A stretch of DNA of 64,000 nt from PALSA-610 sp038239145 (GCA_038239145.1 JBBSFB010000003.1:78080-142079); one strand, 5' to 3'. Counted from the stretch's first letter, positions 8,172 to 17,386 are shown. The notes: a model not told the origin generated them from the sequence alone. Translations and numbers: made by a program.

Positions 8172-9941
8172 GTGGTCTCCGGCACGATCTCGGAACCGCG
8201 CGATCTCTACCGCTGGCAACTCGACGCGCTCGTCAGCTGGCTGCGTTGCGGGCGGCGGGGTGTCGTCGAAGCCGTGACCGGTTCGGGCAAGACCGACGTT
8301 GCGATCGCAGCCACCGCCGACGCGCTCCGGCGCGGACGATTCGTGCTCGTGCTCGTTCCCTCGCGGGTGCTGATGGAGCAGTGGCATCGTCGTCTGAGCG
8401 AAGCCCTTCCGAACGCTCGCATCGGACGTTTGGGTGACAGCGGCAAGGACATCCCGACGTCGTGCGACGTGCTCGTCGCAACCCGCCATTCCGCGGCCGC
8501 ACACACGCCGCTCCCGCCGGGGAAGGCGGGCGGGCTCCTCATCGCCGACGAATGCCACGGCCTCGGCGGTGGGATTCTGCGCCGGGCGCTGCTCCCCCAG
8601 TACTCGGAGCGGCTCGGGCTCACCGCGACGCTCGAACGCAGCGACGATGCGGTCACCGAACTCCTGCTCCCGTTCTTCGGTGGCATCTGTTATCGCTACG
8701 GCTTCGAGCAGGCCATCGCCGACGGAGTGTGTGCGCGGCCACGCGTCGCCTTCGTCGGTGTTGCGTTGTCGGTCGAAGAGCGAGCCGAGTACACCGCAAT
8801 CGAGCAACGACTCGTGAACGCGCGCCATCACCTGCGCGCGATCCGGGACATGCCGCTCGAGCCGTTCGGCGATTTTCTCGCCGCGGTGGCGCATCTCGCC
8901 GAGCGCGACTCAGGCGCCGACGGGCGCGCTGCGCGCGACTATCTCGACGCCTTCTCGAAGCGCCGCCAGATCGTGGCGCAGTCGGTCGGCAAGTACGAGC
9001 TGCTCGGCAGCCTCGCGCCCGCGATCAAGGATGCCGATGGCGCGCTGGTGTTCACCGAGACAGTGCGAGCTGCGAATCACGCGATCAACCGGTTGGACCC
9101 CCTGGTGTCGATCGATCTCATCACCGGTTCGACCGCTCGTCGCCAACGTCGCGAGATCCTGGACGACCTGCGCGTCCGCAAGCTCGATGCCGTGGCCGCG
9201 CCGCGGGTCCTCGACGAGGGCATCGACGTTCCCGACGCGAACCTCGGCATCGTCATGAGCGCGAGCCGCACGCGGCGCCAGATGATCCAGCGTATGGGTC
9301 GCATCCTGCGCCGCAAGCGCGCCGGCGTTGCGGCACGATTCGTGATCATGTTCGCGACCGACACGTTGGAAGACCCCGCCAGCCGGATGGAGCGCGACGG
9401 ATTCCTCGACGAAATCGAGCGCATCTCGGAGGCGACGGGCGTCTTCGACAGCGCGCATTTCGACGAGCTCGCCAGGTTCCTCGCCGCGCCCGGACCCGAG
9501 GTCGTCCCCGATCCCGAGCACCTCGAGAGCTACGAACGCGCGGCTGCGGCCGTCGGCATCGCCGCCGCTGCACCTCTCGACGACACTACGGTCGGTGCAC
9601 TCACTGCGGCCCTCGGGATCGAGACCGCGTACGCGCTCCTGAGCTTCGCCCGCCGCGATGTCGCGCCCGCGAGCGTCGACGCCGCGCTCCGTACCCTCGA
9701 GCCCCGGCTCCCGCAGCCCGATGCCGCAACTCCGTACCTCTCGCTCGAGCTCGTCGAGTTGCCGCGCATCGCCAAGCCCAAGGTGGAGCCCCAGCGGTTC
9801 TCGACCGGGCACGTGCCCCTCGAGATCGAACGCATCGGCGGCCGCTGGCGGATCAGCTGCACCGGTTGCGGCAAGGCCGCGCCGCCGGTCGAGTTTCGGT
9901 GGCAGGTGTTCGATCAGACCGTGGCGTGCCGCTGCGGCTGA
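8172..9941 (+). CDS. Superfamily 2 helicase, XPB-like, with C-terminal zinc ribbon
   Basis: A 589-residue SF2 ATPase. Visible motifs are Walker A TGSGKT (36-41), motif II DECH (126-129), motif III TAT (151-153), motif IV/V elements (ALVFTETVRAAN, VLDEGIDVPDAN) and motif VI QRMGRILR (373-380). The RecA-like pair thus covers residues 10-400, followed by a partly acidic helical region and a C-terminal CTGC...CRCG segment that could bind zinc. Domain order and the QRMGR box resemble archaeal/bacterial XPB-type DNA helicases and the helicase part of type III restriction enzymes; no nuclease domain is fused. GTG start. No partner subunit lies next to it, so a repair or defence role is open. Confidence 0.85.
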   Translation: MVSGTISEPRDLYRWQLDALVSWLRCGRRGVVEAVTGSGKTDVAIAATADALRRGRFVLVLVPSRVLMEQWHRRLSEALPNARIGRLGDSGKDIPTSCDVLVATRHSAAAHTPLPPGKAGGLLIADECHGLGGGILRRALLPQYSERLGLTATLERSDDAVTELLLPFFGGICYRYGFEQAIADGVCARPRVAFVGVALSVEERAEYTAIEQRLVNARHHLRAIRDMPLEPFGDFLAAVAHLAERDSGADGRAARDYLDAFSKRRQIVAQSVGKYELLGSLAPAIKDADGALVFTETVRAANHAINRLDPLVSIDLITGSTARRQRREILDDLRVRKLDAVAAPRVLDEGIDVPDANLGIVMSASRTRRQMIQRMGRILRRKRAGVAARFVIMFATDTLEDPASRMERDGFLDEIERISEATGVFDSAHFDELARFLAAPGPEVVPDPEHLESYERAAAAVGIAAAAPLDDTTVGALTAALGIETAYALLSFARRDVAPASVDAALRTLEPRLPQPDAATPYLSLELVELPRIAKPKVEPQRFSTGHVPLEIERIGGRWRISCTGCGKAAPPVEFRWQVFDQTVACRCG

Positions 9942-9975
9942 CTCGCCGATTCCGGGTGTTACCAGCTCCTCGGCA

Positions 9976-10167
9976 TCACGCTGGTGTTCGCCTCGGTCGC
10001 CGCGCCTCAGGTTGACCTGCGTAGTACGAACCGGCCTTGGAGCCGGTGGCGATGTCGGTGATCGACATGACGCCGCCCGTCTTCGGCGGCTCTTTGAAGC
10101 AGACGATGTCGTTGGTGCCGGTCGTGGAGCTGCCGACGGTCACATCGACCCAGGCATTCCGCAACAT
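9976..10167 (-). CDS. Possible small protein or gene remnant
   Basis: A 63-codon minus-strand frame whose first 49 residues have balanced, coding-like composition (WVDVTVGSSTTGTNDIVCF, SITDIATGSKAGSYYAG). The last residues are Arg/Pro-rich, as if the true reading frame had been left. It lies alone in a 388-base gap between the helicase and an SDR gene. It could be the relic of a secreted protein. I do not recognise it. Confidence 0.3.
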   Translation of the reverse strand: MLRNAWVDVTVGSSTTGTNDIVCFKEPPKTGGVMSITDIATGSKAGSYYAGQPEARRPRRTPA

Positions 10168-10329
10168 TGTTCGATGTCCCCAACGCCCGCCGCGCCGCCG
10201 CCTCTCCTACCCGCGCCGCCGCCACCCCGCCCGAAGCGCGCCCATCGATCGCTACCGCCACGCACCGATCATGGCAGAGGGTGTGACAACTACGCCCGAC
10301 AACCGTGCAACATGCCTGCGACGCGGACT

Positions 10330-11277
10330 TCAGGAGGGGAACGACTCGCCGACCAATTCTTCGGAGCGCGCCCACAACGCCTTCGCGGACTCGGGATTGA
10401 GCGCGTACGCGTTCACACCGCCGCGGGTCGTCGGATCGTTGGTGAATTCGGCGACGTGGCAGTCCTCGCAGTAGCGGCCGCCGATCGCATCCGTGTCGGC
10501 GACGAAGCCGGCCCACACGCTCGTCGCCGCGCCGGCCGGGATCGACTTCCAGATCGTCTCCTGCCCGGCGCGCGCCGACGGCAACGCGGAGAAGGTGTCG
10601 TCCGTCAGGTGCCGGCCCAGCTCGGTGATGATCGTGCCCGGATGCACTGCGCACGCACGCTGCCCCGCATCGCGGCCGCGCCGGTCGAGCTCGACTGCGA
10701 ACAGAATGTTGGCGGTCTTCGACCGGCCGTACGCCTGCCACGGGTCGTACGGCGTGGTTTCGAAGTTGACGTCGTCGAGGACCACGTCGCTGAACCGGTG
10801 ACCGGCCGACGACAGATTCACGATCCGAGCGGGCCCGCCCGCAAGCAGCGGCCGGAGCCGGTTGACCAGCACGAAATGGCCGAGATGATTGGTGCCGAAC
10901 TGGGTCTCGAAACCGTCGGTCGTCCGGCCCTCGGGCGTCGCCATGACCCCGGCATTGGCGATGATCACGTCGAGCCGGTCGTGATCGGCCCGCACGCCGT
11001 CGGTGAAGGCTCGGACCGAGGTCAGCGACGCGAGGTCGACCTCGCGCCGCTCGACCATCGCTCCTGCAGCGGCCGCGGCCGCACGCACCGGCTCCGCCGC
11101 CCGCTCTCCTTTGGCGACGTCGCGCACGCCGAGGACGAGATTGCCGCCGTGCGCGGCGACGGCCCGGGCCGTCTCCTGGCCGAGGCCGGCCGATGCGCCC
11201 GTCACCAATATCCAACGGCCGGAAAGGTCGACGCCCTCCGCCACCTCGTCGGTCGTCGATTCGCTTCCGAATGTCAT
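10330..11277 (-). CDS. Short-chain dehydrogenase/reductase, retinol-dehydrogenase-like
   Basis: A 315-residue Rossmann-fold SDR. It has the coenzyme motif TGASAGLG (26-33), NAG (108-110), the active-site serines in NLSSAGH (156-157) and the YxxxK pair Tyr183/Lys187 in YGRSK. The long, C-terminally extended form with TNHLGHFVL and HPGTIITELGRH is the RDH/WWOX-like subgroup, which reduces or oxidises lipophilic alcohols and carbonyls using NADP(H). The ATG lies 28 bases downstream (on the minus strand) of a perfect (CGG)9 tract, so that repeat sits in the leader or promoter. No operon partner. Confidence 0.88.
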   Translation of the reverse strand: MTFGSESTTDEVAEGVDLSGRWILVTGASAGLGQETARAVAAHGGNLVLGVRDVAKGERAAEPVRAAAAAAGAMVERREVDLASLTSVRAFTDGVRADHDRLDVIIANAGVMATPEGRTTDGFETQFGTNHLGHFVLVNRLRPLLAGGPARIVNLSSAGHRFSDVVLDDVNFETTPYDPWQAYGRSKTANILFAVELDRRGRDAGQRACAVHPGTIITELGRHLTDDTFSALPSARAGQETIWKSIPAGAATSVWAGFVADTDAIGGRYCEDCHVAEFTNDPTTRGGVNAYALNPESAKALWARSEELVGESFPS

Positions 11278-11304
11278 GGGGTCAGCTTCGCGCGCGACGC
11301 CATA

Positions 11305-11331
11305 CGGCGGCGGCGGCGGCGGCGGCGGCGG
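11305..11331. repeat. (CGG)9 trinucleotide tract upstream of an SDR gene
   Basis: Nine uninterrupted CGG triplets lie just upstream of the SDR start at 11277, outside any supported coding frame. Such tracts can change length by slippage and so alter promoter spacing, but this is only a possibility. A similar triplet run at 3364-3384 encodes the alanines of a signal peptide. Confidence 0.8.
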
Positions 11332-11459
11332 AACAGATCAGCATGCGGCCTCGGATCGGACCCGTGCTGCATTGTTTTGCAACGTGCAACGGTCTACGGA
11401 CGCGTCCGCCACCGAGTCGGCGGGATTCCGTGGGCCCGCTTGAACGAGCGGCCGAACGC

Positions 11460-12590
11460 TCACGGCTCCACGACGAGCACGTGGGCGAAGTCGCCCGACG
11501 GCAATGCGATACGCCGTTCGTGTCTCCATCCGGCCCGGCCGGCGATGCCCGCGATTTCGGCGGTCGTCCGTTCCCGCCCTCCGGCGGTGAGGGCCAGCAT
11601 CAAGAGATCGGTCGACAGCGCGATACCGGCCGTCGGTCGCGCACGGCGTTCACCCTCGACGACCACGACCTCACTCCGTACGGGCGCGACCCGCCGAACG
11701 ACGCGGAGCAGTTGCACCGCAGCATCGTCGTCCCAGTCGTGGAGCACGTTCACGAGGAGGTAACGGTCGCAGTCGGGCTCCGCGGACTCGAACGCGTCCA
11801 CAGCTCGGACCACGAGCCGCGGGTGAGCCTCCACCCGGGCCGCCACCGCGGGAAGCTCGGTCAGCACTCCCGACATCTGCGCGTGTGCGGCGATGAGTAC
11901 CCGCAGTAGCTCACCGGTTCCTCCGCCGACATCGCAGACGCGACGGGTGGTGGACCAATCGAGGGCGCCGGCCAGGGCGAGACCGTGCATCCGCGCACCG
12001 GCCGCCATCGCACCGTCGAACGACTTCTGGAAATCGGGATGAGCAACGCCCCACTCGAAGAACGAAGCCCCGTTGGCCACCGCGAACGGATCGGGATGGC
12101 CCGGATCGTGGGCGAGCACTCCGAGCGCGCCGAGCACCTCGGGCCGGCTCGCGAAGTCGACCCACGCCGACCATCCGCCCGGGTGCCGGCCCCGCAGAAA
12201 TCGCGTCACGCGGGTCGGGCGCACGCGCCCCCGTCGATCGAGGCGGATCCAACCCCGCGCATGCGCGTACCGCAGGAGGCGAACCAGGCGATCGGGGTCG
12301 ACGCGCACCTGGAGCGCGAGGCGTTCGACCTCGATCGCGCCGTGCACCGCGTCGGGTATCCCCGCGCGGCAGATCGCGCTCAAGATCGCACCGTCCAACG
12401 GCGCCAGCATCGCGTCGAGGATGCGAACCGGCGGCGGAACGAGCGCGCGATGCAGCTCACCGACGCCGGCTCGGATTCGCTCCACGGTTGCCGCGGCCCG
12501 GGCCGGAGGCAGCACCGGCACACCGACGACGTCCGCGGGCCGAACGACTCCGTCTGTCCGGCTGCGACCGACTCGAAAACGAGCTCTCAT
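11460..12590 (-). CDS. SAM-dependent O-methyltransferase (plant/HIOMT-type family)
   Basis: A 376-residue class I methyltransferase of the small-molecule O-methyltransferase family (Methyltransf_2). The N-terminal half is the helical, winged-helix-like dimerisation region (ILSAICRAGIPDAV, then RLVRLLRYAHARGW). The SAM site is DVGGGTGELL (Gly-rich loop at 221-226), and LVNVLHDWDDDAA (about 279-291) carries the catalytic His284 of the family. These enzymes methylate phenolic or polyketide-like hydroxyls; substrate unknown. The ATG at 12590 was preferred; the frame is open further upstream into the divergent gene. It is divergent from the Gfo/Idh gene, 64 bases away, and both may serve one pathway. 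Confidence 0.88.
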   Translation of the reverse strand: MRARFRVGRSRTDGVVRPADVVGVPVLPPARAAATVERIRAGVGELHRALVPPPVRILDAMLAPLDGAILSAICRAGIPDAVHGAIEVERLALQVRVDPDRLVRLLRYAHARGWIRLDRRGRVRPTRVTRFLRGRHPGGWSAWVDFASRPEVLGALGVLAHDPGHPDPFAVANGASFFEWGVAHPDFQKSFDGAMAAGARMHGLALAGALDWSTTRRVCDVGGGTGELLRVLIAAHAQMSGVLTELPAVAARVEAHPRLVVRAVDAFESAEPDCDRYLLVNVLHDWDDDAAVQLLRVVRRVAPVRSEVVVVEGERRARPTAGIALSTDLLMLALTAGGRERTTAEIAGIAGRAGWRHERRIALPSGDFAHVLVVEP

Positions 12591-12654
12591 CCCCCCATGC
12601 TCACAGACCTGTGGAGCCGCGTCGAACCTACGGCGCACGCCTACAGTCAGTTCG

Positions 12655-13638
12655 ATGGACACAGTTCGAATCGGAGTCCTCGGTGCGGCACGGATCGCGC
12701 CGCACGGTGTGATCGAACCCGCTCGCAACATCCCGGAAGCGGAGGTCGTCGCAGTCACGGCCCGGGACCGCACCCGGGCCGACGCCTTCGCAACGAAGCA
12801 CGGCATCCCGAACGTACGCGACTCGTACGCCGCGCTCGTGGCCGATCCGGAGATCGACGCGATCTACAACCCGCTCCCGAACGGTTTGCACGCCGAGTGG
12901 ACCATCGCCGCGCTGGAAGCGGGCAAGCACGTCCTCTGCGAGAAGCCGTTCACTGCCAACGCAACCGAGGCCGAGGCCGTTGCCGCGGTGGCGGCGCGGA
13001 CCGGACTCGTCGTGATGGAGGCGTTCCACTACCGGTACCACCCGCTCGCGGCGCGCATGCTCGAGATCGTGGCGAGCGGCGAGCTCGGGACCGTCCAGCG
13101 CGTCGACACCGCGCTGTGTTTCCCGCTCCCGAAGTTCTCCGACGTCCGCTATCAATACGACCTCGCCGGCGGCGCCACGATGGACGTGGGCGCGTACACC
13201 GTCCACATGGCTCGGCTCGTCGGAGGGGCCGAGCCCGTTGTCGCGTCGGCTGCCGCGAGGCTGCGGACACCGAACGTCGACCGGGCCATGCGGGCAGAGC
13301 TGACGTTCCCGGCCGGTCCCACCGGGCGCATCACCTGCTCGATGTGGTCGACCTGGTTCATACAGACCTACGTGCGGGTGACCGGCGACCGGGGGGAGAT
13401 GCGCGTCGTGAATCCCACATCCCCGCAGCTGTGGCACCGCATGCGCGTGAAAGCAGGCGGGAACACACGCACCGAACGGTTCACTCGCCGACCGACGTAC
13501 GAGTTCCAGCTCGAGGCGTTCTGCGCGGCGGTACTGCGGGGTGAGCCGACGCTCACCCCGCCCGCCGACTCGATTGCCAACATGCGCGTCATCGACGCGA
13601 TCTATGTTGCCGCCGGAATGACGCCACGCGGGATGTGA
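12655..13638 (+). CDS. Gfo/Idh/MocA-family oxidoreductase
   Basis: A 327-residue NAD(P)-dependent dehydrogenase. The Rossmann fold starts at RIGVLGAARIAP, the diagnostic EKP (96-98, in LCEKPFTAN) supplies the catalytic lysine, and the C-terminal alpha/beta domain follows from about 125 (GELGTVQRVD, AGGATMDVGAYTVHMAR). The DVG...H pattern and MEAFHYRYHP resemble the trans-1,2-dihydrobenzene-1,2-diol dehydrogenase / sugar dehydrogenase branch. It probably oxidises a cyclic diol or sugar. The start ATG is the first in-frame one after the divergent methyltransferase. Confidence 0.9.
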   Translation: MDTVRIGVLGAARIAPHGVIEPARNIPEAEVVAVTARDRTRADAFATKHGIPNVRDSYAALVADPEIDAIYNPLPNGLHAEWTIAALEAGKHVLCEKPFTANATEAEAVAAVAARTGLVVMEAFHYRYHPLAARMLEIVASGELGTVQRVDTALCFPLPKFSDVRYQYDLAGGATMDVGAYTVHMARLVGGAEPVVASAAARLRTPNVDRAMRAELTFPAGPTGRITCSMWSTWFIQTYVRVTGDRGEMRVVNPTSPQLWHRMRVKAGGNTRTERFTRRPTYEFQLEAFCAAVLRGEPTLTPPADSIANMRVIDAIYVAAGMTPRGM

Positions 13639-13662
13639 TCGGTCCCACGCCCGCCGCGGGCA

Positions 13663-14088
13663 CTACTGCGCGAGCGACGCCTCGAGCGTGATCTCGGGAA
13701 CACTCGCCAAGGCGCGGCTCACGATGCATCCGGCCTTGGCCGCCTGCGCGTGCTCGACGAACGCCGCCTCGTCGATCCCGGGCACGTGCCCGACAGTCGC
13801 CAACGCGATCTTGGTGATCGTCGGCGACCCGTCCACCTGACGCAGGGTGACGGTCGCATCAGTGAGCACGGACTCCGCCGGGTTCCCGGCCTTCGCCAGC
13901 ATGTTCGAGAGCGCCATCGAGAAGCAGGCCGCATGCGCGGCCGCGATCAGCTGTTCGGGGTTCGAGCCGGGCCCGTCCTCGAACCGGGACTTGAACGTGT
14001 ACCCGCCGCTGATCGTGTCCCCCGCGGTGAACGTACCGGCGCCTGACGGAAGGTCGCCCTTCCACTCCGCACTGCCCTTGGCCGGCAT
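13663..14088 (-). CDS. osmC: OsmC/Ohr-type peroxiredoxin
   Basis: A 141-residue OsmC-like protein that reduces organic hydroperoxides with two cysteines. The N-terminal beta sheet reads GSAEWKGDLPSGAGTF, the peroxidatic cysteine is Cys55 in AAHAACFSMAL and the resolving one is Cys121 in AKAGCIVSRAL. PGSNPEQLIAAAHAAC is the signature of the OsmC subgroup (osmotically inducible). Length and motifs are complete. Cytosolic. It is convergent with the preceding Gfo/Idh gene, whose stop lies 24 bases away. Confidence 0.93.
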   Translation of the reverse strand: MPAKGSAEWKGDLPSGAGTFTAGDTISGGYTFKSRFEDGPGSNPEQLIAAAHAACFSMALSNMLAKAGNPAESVLTDATVTLRQVDGSPTITKIALATVGHVPGIDEAAFVEHAQAAKAGCIVSRALASVPEITLEASLAQ

Positions 14089-14175
14089 CGCTACCTCCTC
14101 GACCCGCGGTGCGGGCGTTCTCGTAGGGGATGTGTCGATCGACGGTTTCGCCGATCCGGTGAATCTAGCGAGGCG

Positions 14176-15294
14176 TCACGAACCGTCGATGCCGGTCGTG
14201 GCTCGGGCGGCTTCGAGCCGGACCCGGAAGTCGCGATCGTCGACGAGCGCGCGGACGGCCGCCCGGCTCGGGTCGATGCCGAGAACCACGAGCCCGCGCA
14301 ACGCCTTCCAGCGCGTCCACGGGTCGGCGTCGGTCAACGCGCGTTCCAGCAGCGGACGCAGCGCAGCTTGCTCGGCGTCCACCATCGCGTCGACGACCGC
14401 GCGCCGCACGCTCCGGCTCGGGTCCTCGAGGAGCCGGCTCCACTCCCGCGGCGCGACGTCGGTGCCGACGGCGACGAGCAGCCGGGCCGCAACCTGACGG
14501 CTCGCGCCATTCGTCGACGAGGCCGCGGCGACGATCCGCTCGAGATCAGCGGGAACGCCGGGCTGCAATGTACCGAGGTCCTTCCAAGCCTGTTCGAGGG
14601 CGCGTGCACCGTCGGCGCCGGGCTCGGGACGGGATGACGACGACGACGTAATTCCCGGCCCTTGGTCGGCGGGCCCGCCCGCGTCACGATCACCCCCGAC
14701 GACGAACTCGGTCGTCACCACCTCGAGCATCGGATCGAGTAGGGCTTCCCAGCGATCGGGGCGGCGGATCCCCACTGCGACGAACGCCGGCCCGACGAGC
14801 ACGTTGGCGACCTCGTCGAACTCGGTGAAGAGCCGCGTCACGCGCGGGTCGTCGACGCCGACCGCCGACTCGTACCAACGGCTCGGGCCATCGTGGATCG
14901 GCGGCGTGACGAATCGGATCGTACGGGGATTGGGCGTCGCCTCGGGTACGACCGGACCGTCGAAGATCTCCCGCCCGAGGTGACGGGGCGACACGTCGAT
15001 GCGGAACACACCGTCTCGCCATCCGAACTCCAACCGGATGTCGTCATCGAGATCGTGTCGCCACCACCCGGTACCCGCGCCCGCGAGGTCGGCCAGCGCG
15101 CCGGCGTCGGCGGAGGTCCAAGGAAGGTCGGAGAAGTATGCCTTCAGGAGCTTCTTGACCGGGGCCAACGCCGCGAGATCGATCGTCCCGAGTGCGTCAC
15201 GCGTCAGGTGCGTGACGGCGGCGGGCGTGAGCCCGCGACCCGCGACATCACGCCGAGCGTTGTCGCGGGCGAGATCAGGAGTCACGTGTGCCAC
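14176..15294 (-). CDS. Nfu N-terminal-like domain fused to HEAT repeats
   Basis: A 372-residue soluble protein. Residues about 118-200 match the Nfu_N fold (EATPNPRTIRF, then FDEVANVLVGPAFVAVGI), which in Fe-S scaffold proteins precedes the cluster-binding CxxC domain. Here that CxxC domain is absent. Instead a low-complexity Ser-rich linker leads to HEAT/Armadillo-like helical pairs from about 230 to the end (EWSRLLEDPSRSVRRAVVDAMVD, ALTDADPWTRWKALRGLVVLG). The first 115 residues are a separate alpha/beta region with no motif known to me. A scaffold or adaptor role is likely. It may be co-transcribed with the aldo-keto reductase upstream. Confidence 0.72.
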   Translation of the reverse strand: MAHVTPDLARDNARRDVAGRGLTPAAVTHLTRDALGTIDLAALAPVKKLLKAYFSDLPWTSADAGALADLAGAGTGWWRHDLDDDIRLEFGWRDGVFRIDVSPRHLGREIFDGPVVPEATPNPRTIRFVTPPIHDGPSRWYESAVGVDDPRVTRLFTEFDEVANVLVGPAFVAVGIRRPDRWEALLDPMLEVVTTEFVVGGDRDAGGPADQGPGITSSSSSRPEPGADGARALEQAWKDLGTLQPGVPADLERIVAAASSTNGASRQVAARLLVAVGTDVAPREWSRLLEDPSRSVRRAVVDAMVDAEQAALRPLLERALTDADPWTRWKALRGLVVLGIDPSRAAVRALVDDRDFRVRLEAARATTGIDGS

Positions 15295-15313
15295 GGTATG
15301 CCCGCGCGCGCAC

Positions 15314-16288
15314 TTACGCGACGCTCAAGCCCAATCCGTCGATGCGCGCTCGCAGCGCGGGAGGCAACGGCCCGAGCGCTTCGGCTTCGAGACACTGCGC
15401 GAGCTCGGCCCGGTTCTTGACGCCCAGCACGACGGTATCGACGCTGTCCATATCGAGCGCATAGCGGTGCGCGAGGAGCGCGGGATCAACCTTGATCTCA
15501 CGGCAGAGCTCTCGGAACGGTGCGGCATTTCGATAGTCGACGCCGTCGGGATGAGTCGGCTTGATGACCCGGTCGAATTCCGCGGTGAGCGCGCCGGCTT
15601 GCACTGCGCGAATCCCCATGACACCCACGCCGTTCGCCTGTGCCGCGGAGATGATCGCGCGCGGCTGCGGTGAGTCGGCATACCTCCGGATACCGCCCGG
15701 CGAGTCGAGCAGGTTGCTGATCGCCTGGACGACGGCCGGTTTCGTGTGGTGCTTCAGGGCCTTGATGATGGTTGCCGGCACACCCGTGCCCGTGATCCCC
15801 CACTGGCCGATCCGGTCCCGCCGCTGCAGGTCTCCAAACGCAGGAACGACTTCGTCGACGTATTGACTCCATGTCGTTGCGAACAGGGCCCGCTCGTCGT
15901 TCCCATGGGCGTAGACGAAGTCGTCCTCACAGATATTGCTGTGCAGGAAGAACACATCGATCCGATCGAGGCGCATCGCGTGGAGACTCGCGTCGAGCGA
16001 CTCCTCGAGCTTCGCGGCCGCAGTGCCCGCGCTCGGGGATCCGAGCTGGCACTTGGTCGTGATGCGCACCCCCGCGGGCAGCGCGCCACCGAACGCGGTC
16101 GCGATCACGGCTTCGCACGCTCCGTACATCGGGGCGGTGTCGATCAGATCGATCCCCGCGGCCAGCGCGTCGCCGATCGTCGCCACCGCTTCCGAGTCGC
16201 TCGACTCACCCCAGATCTGCCCGAGACCACCGCCTCCGAGGGTCAAGCGACTGACGGCGGCGAACGGACCGAGCGGTGCAGTACGCAT
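15314..16288 (-). CDS. Aldo/keto reductase
   Basis: A 324-residue NADP(H)-dependent oxidoreductase with the (beta/alpha)8 fold. The catalytic tetrad is visible as Asp50 and Tyr55 in DTAPMYG, Lys79 in TTKC and His116 in FFLHSN. The family pattern LGGGGLGQIWG at the start and DTVVLGVKNRAEL near the end (cofactor phosphate site) are present. This is the AKR11/12-like bacterial group; the substrate is unknown. Its ATG lies 64 bases from the divergent LLM oxidoreductase start. The downstream minus-strand gene (Nfu-N/HEAT) begins 20 bases after its stop, so the two are probably one transcript. Confidence 0.9.
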   Translation of the reverse strand: MRTAPLGPFAAVSRLTLGGGGLGQIWGESSDSEAVATIGDALAAGIDLIDTAPMYGACEAVIATAFGGALPAGVRITTKCQLGSPSAGTAAAKLEESLDASLHAMRLDRIDVFFLHSNICEDDFVYAHGNDERALFATTWSQYVDEVVPAFGDLQRRDRIGQWGITGTGVPATIIKALKHHTKPAVVQAISNLLDSPGGIRRYADSPQPRAIISAAQANGVGVMGIRAVQAGALTAEFDRVIKPTHPDGVDYRNAAPFRELCREIKVDPALLAHRYALDMDSVDTVVLGVKNRAELAQCLEAEALGPLPPALRARIDGLGLSVA

Positions 16289-16351
16289 GGGCGGTGGAGG
16301 CCTCCGGTCCAGACGCGGTTCCTCTCCGCGATTCCTGGCAGCCTACGAGGC

Positions 16352-17386
16352 ATGCGCATCGCGACGACCGTACCGACCGAAGACCCTGCTCGCTCGGGCG
16401 AACTCTTCGCGCGGCTCGAACAGATCGGGTATGACACGGGCTTCTCGTTCGAGGCGAAGCACGATCCGTTCCTCCCGTTAGCGCTCGCGTCGAAGACAAC
16501 ATCTGAGCTGCGTTTGGGCACCGCAGTCGCGATCGGCTTTGCCCGCAACCCGATGGTGCTGGCCAATGTCGGTTACGACCTCCAGCAACTGAGCGCAGGA
16601 CGGTTCGTGCTGGGGCTCGGATCCCAGATCCGGCCGCACATCCAGAACCGCTTCAGTGAGGTGTGGTCCCGTCCGGCGGCCCGGATGCGCGAGCTCGTGC
16701 TGGCCATCCGCGCGATCTGGAACTGTTGGGAAGGCCGTTCGCAGTTGCAATTCGAAGGCGACTTTTACCACCACACACTGATGACGCCGGCCTTCGATCC
16801 GGGACCGAACCCGCACGGCCCGCCGCCGGTGTTCGTCGGCGGCTTCGGTCCGCGCATGATCGAGGTCGCAGGTGAGGTCGCCGACGGTCTCATCGTTCAT
16901 CCCTTCAACTCCCGCCGGTCGGTCGAGAAGTTGGTGCTCCCGGCTCTCGCGCGCGGCCGGGAACGTGCCGATCGTGGCCGGCAGGCCGCGGAGTTGGTCT
17001 GGGTGACGATGGTGGTGACGTGGAGCACCGACGAACAGCACGACGTGGCGATCCGGTCAGTCAAGGACCAGCTCGCGTTCTACGGCTCGACGCCGGCGTA
17101 CGCGCCGGTCCTCGATGTCCACGACTACGGCGAGCTCCATCGCGACCTCAACCGGATGTCGAAGCAAGGGCGCTGGACAGAGATGGGAGCGCTCATCCCG
17201 GACGACCTGGTCGACGCGATCGCGGTCGTCGGGCCGCGCGGGGAGATCGCGAACCGGCTCTCGGCTCGGATTCGCGGGATCACCGACAGCGTCAGCCTCG
17301 TGAACAACCGCAACCCCGATCCCGCGCTCTTCGCCGACATCGTCACCGACCTTCGAGCGCAGGGGTTACCGACCGACGGGCCGTAG
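16352..17386 (+). CDS. LLM-class oxidoreductase, probably F420-dependent
   Basis: A 344-residue luciferase-like TIM-barrel enzyme. The typical TIGR03617-like features are present: an ELFARLEQIGYDTGFSFE start, SELRLGTAVAIGFARNPM, the QLSAGRFVLGLGSQ loop and PVFVGGFGPRMIEVAGEVADG. Enzymes of this group in actinobacteria use coenzyme F420 or FMN to oxidise or reduce hydrophobic substrates. The ATG has an ACGAGG site nearby. The last 21 bases overlap the tail of the convergent P450 gene, so the two 3' ends interlock. Confidence 0.88.
   Translation: MRIATTVPTEDPARSGELFARLEQIGYDTGFSFEAKHDPFLPLALASKTTSELRLGTAVAIGFARNPMVLANVGYDLQQLSAGRFVLGLGSQIRPHIQNRFSEVWSRPAARMRELVLAIRAIWNCWEGRSQLQFEGDFYHHTLMTPAFDPGPNPHGPPPVFVGGFGPRMIEVAGEVADGLIVHPFNSRRSVEKLVLPALARGRERADRGRQAAELVWVTMVVTWSTDEQHDVAIRSVKDQLAFYGSTPAYAPVLDVHDYGELHRDLNRMSKQGRWTEMGALIPDDLVDAIAVVGPRGEIANRLSARIRGITDSVSLVNNRNPDPALFADIVTDLRAQGLPTDGP

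Noticed and set aside
9658..11763. A 701-codon plus-strand frame
   Set aside because: It overlaps the helicase end and lies antisense to the SDR and methyltransferase; no domain features.
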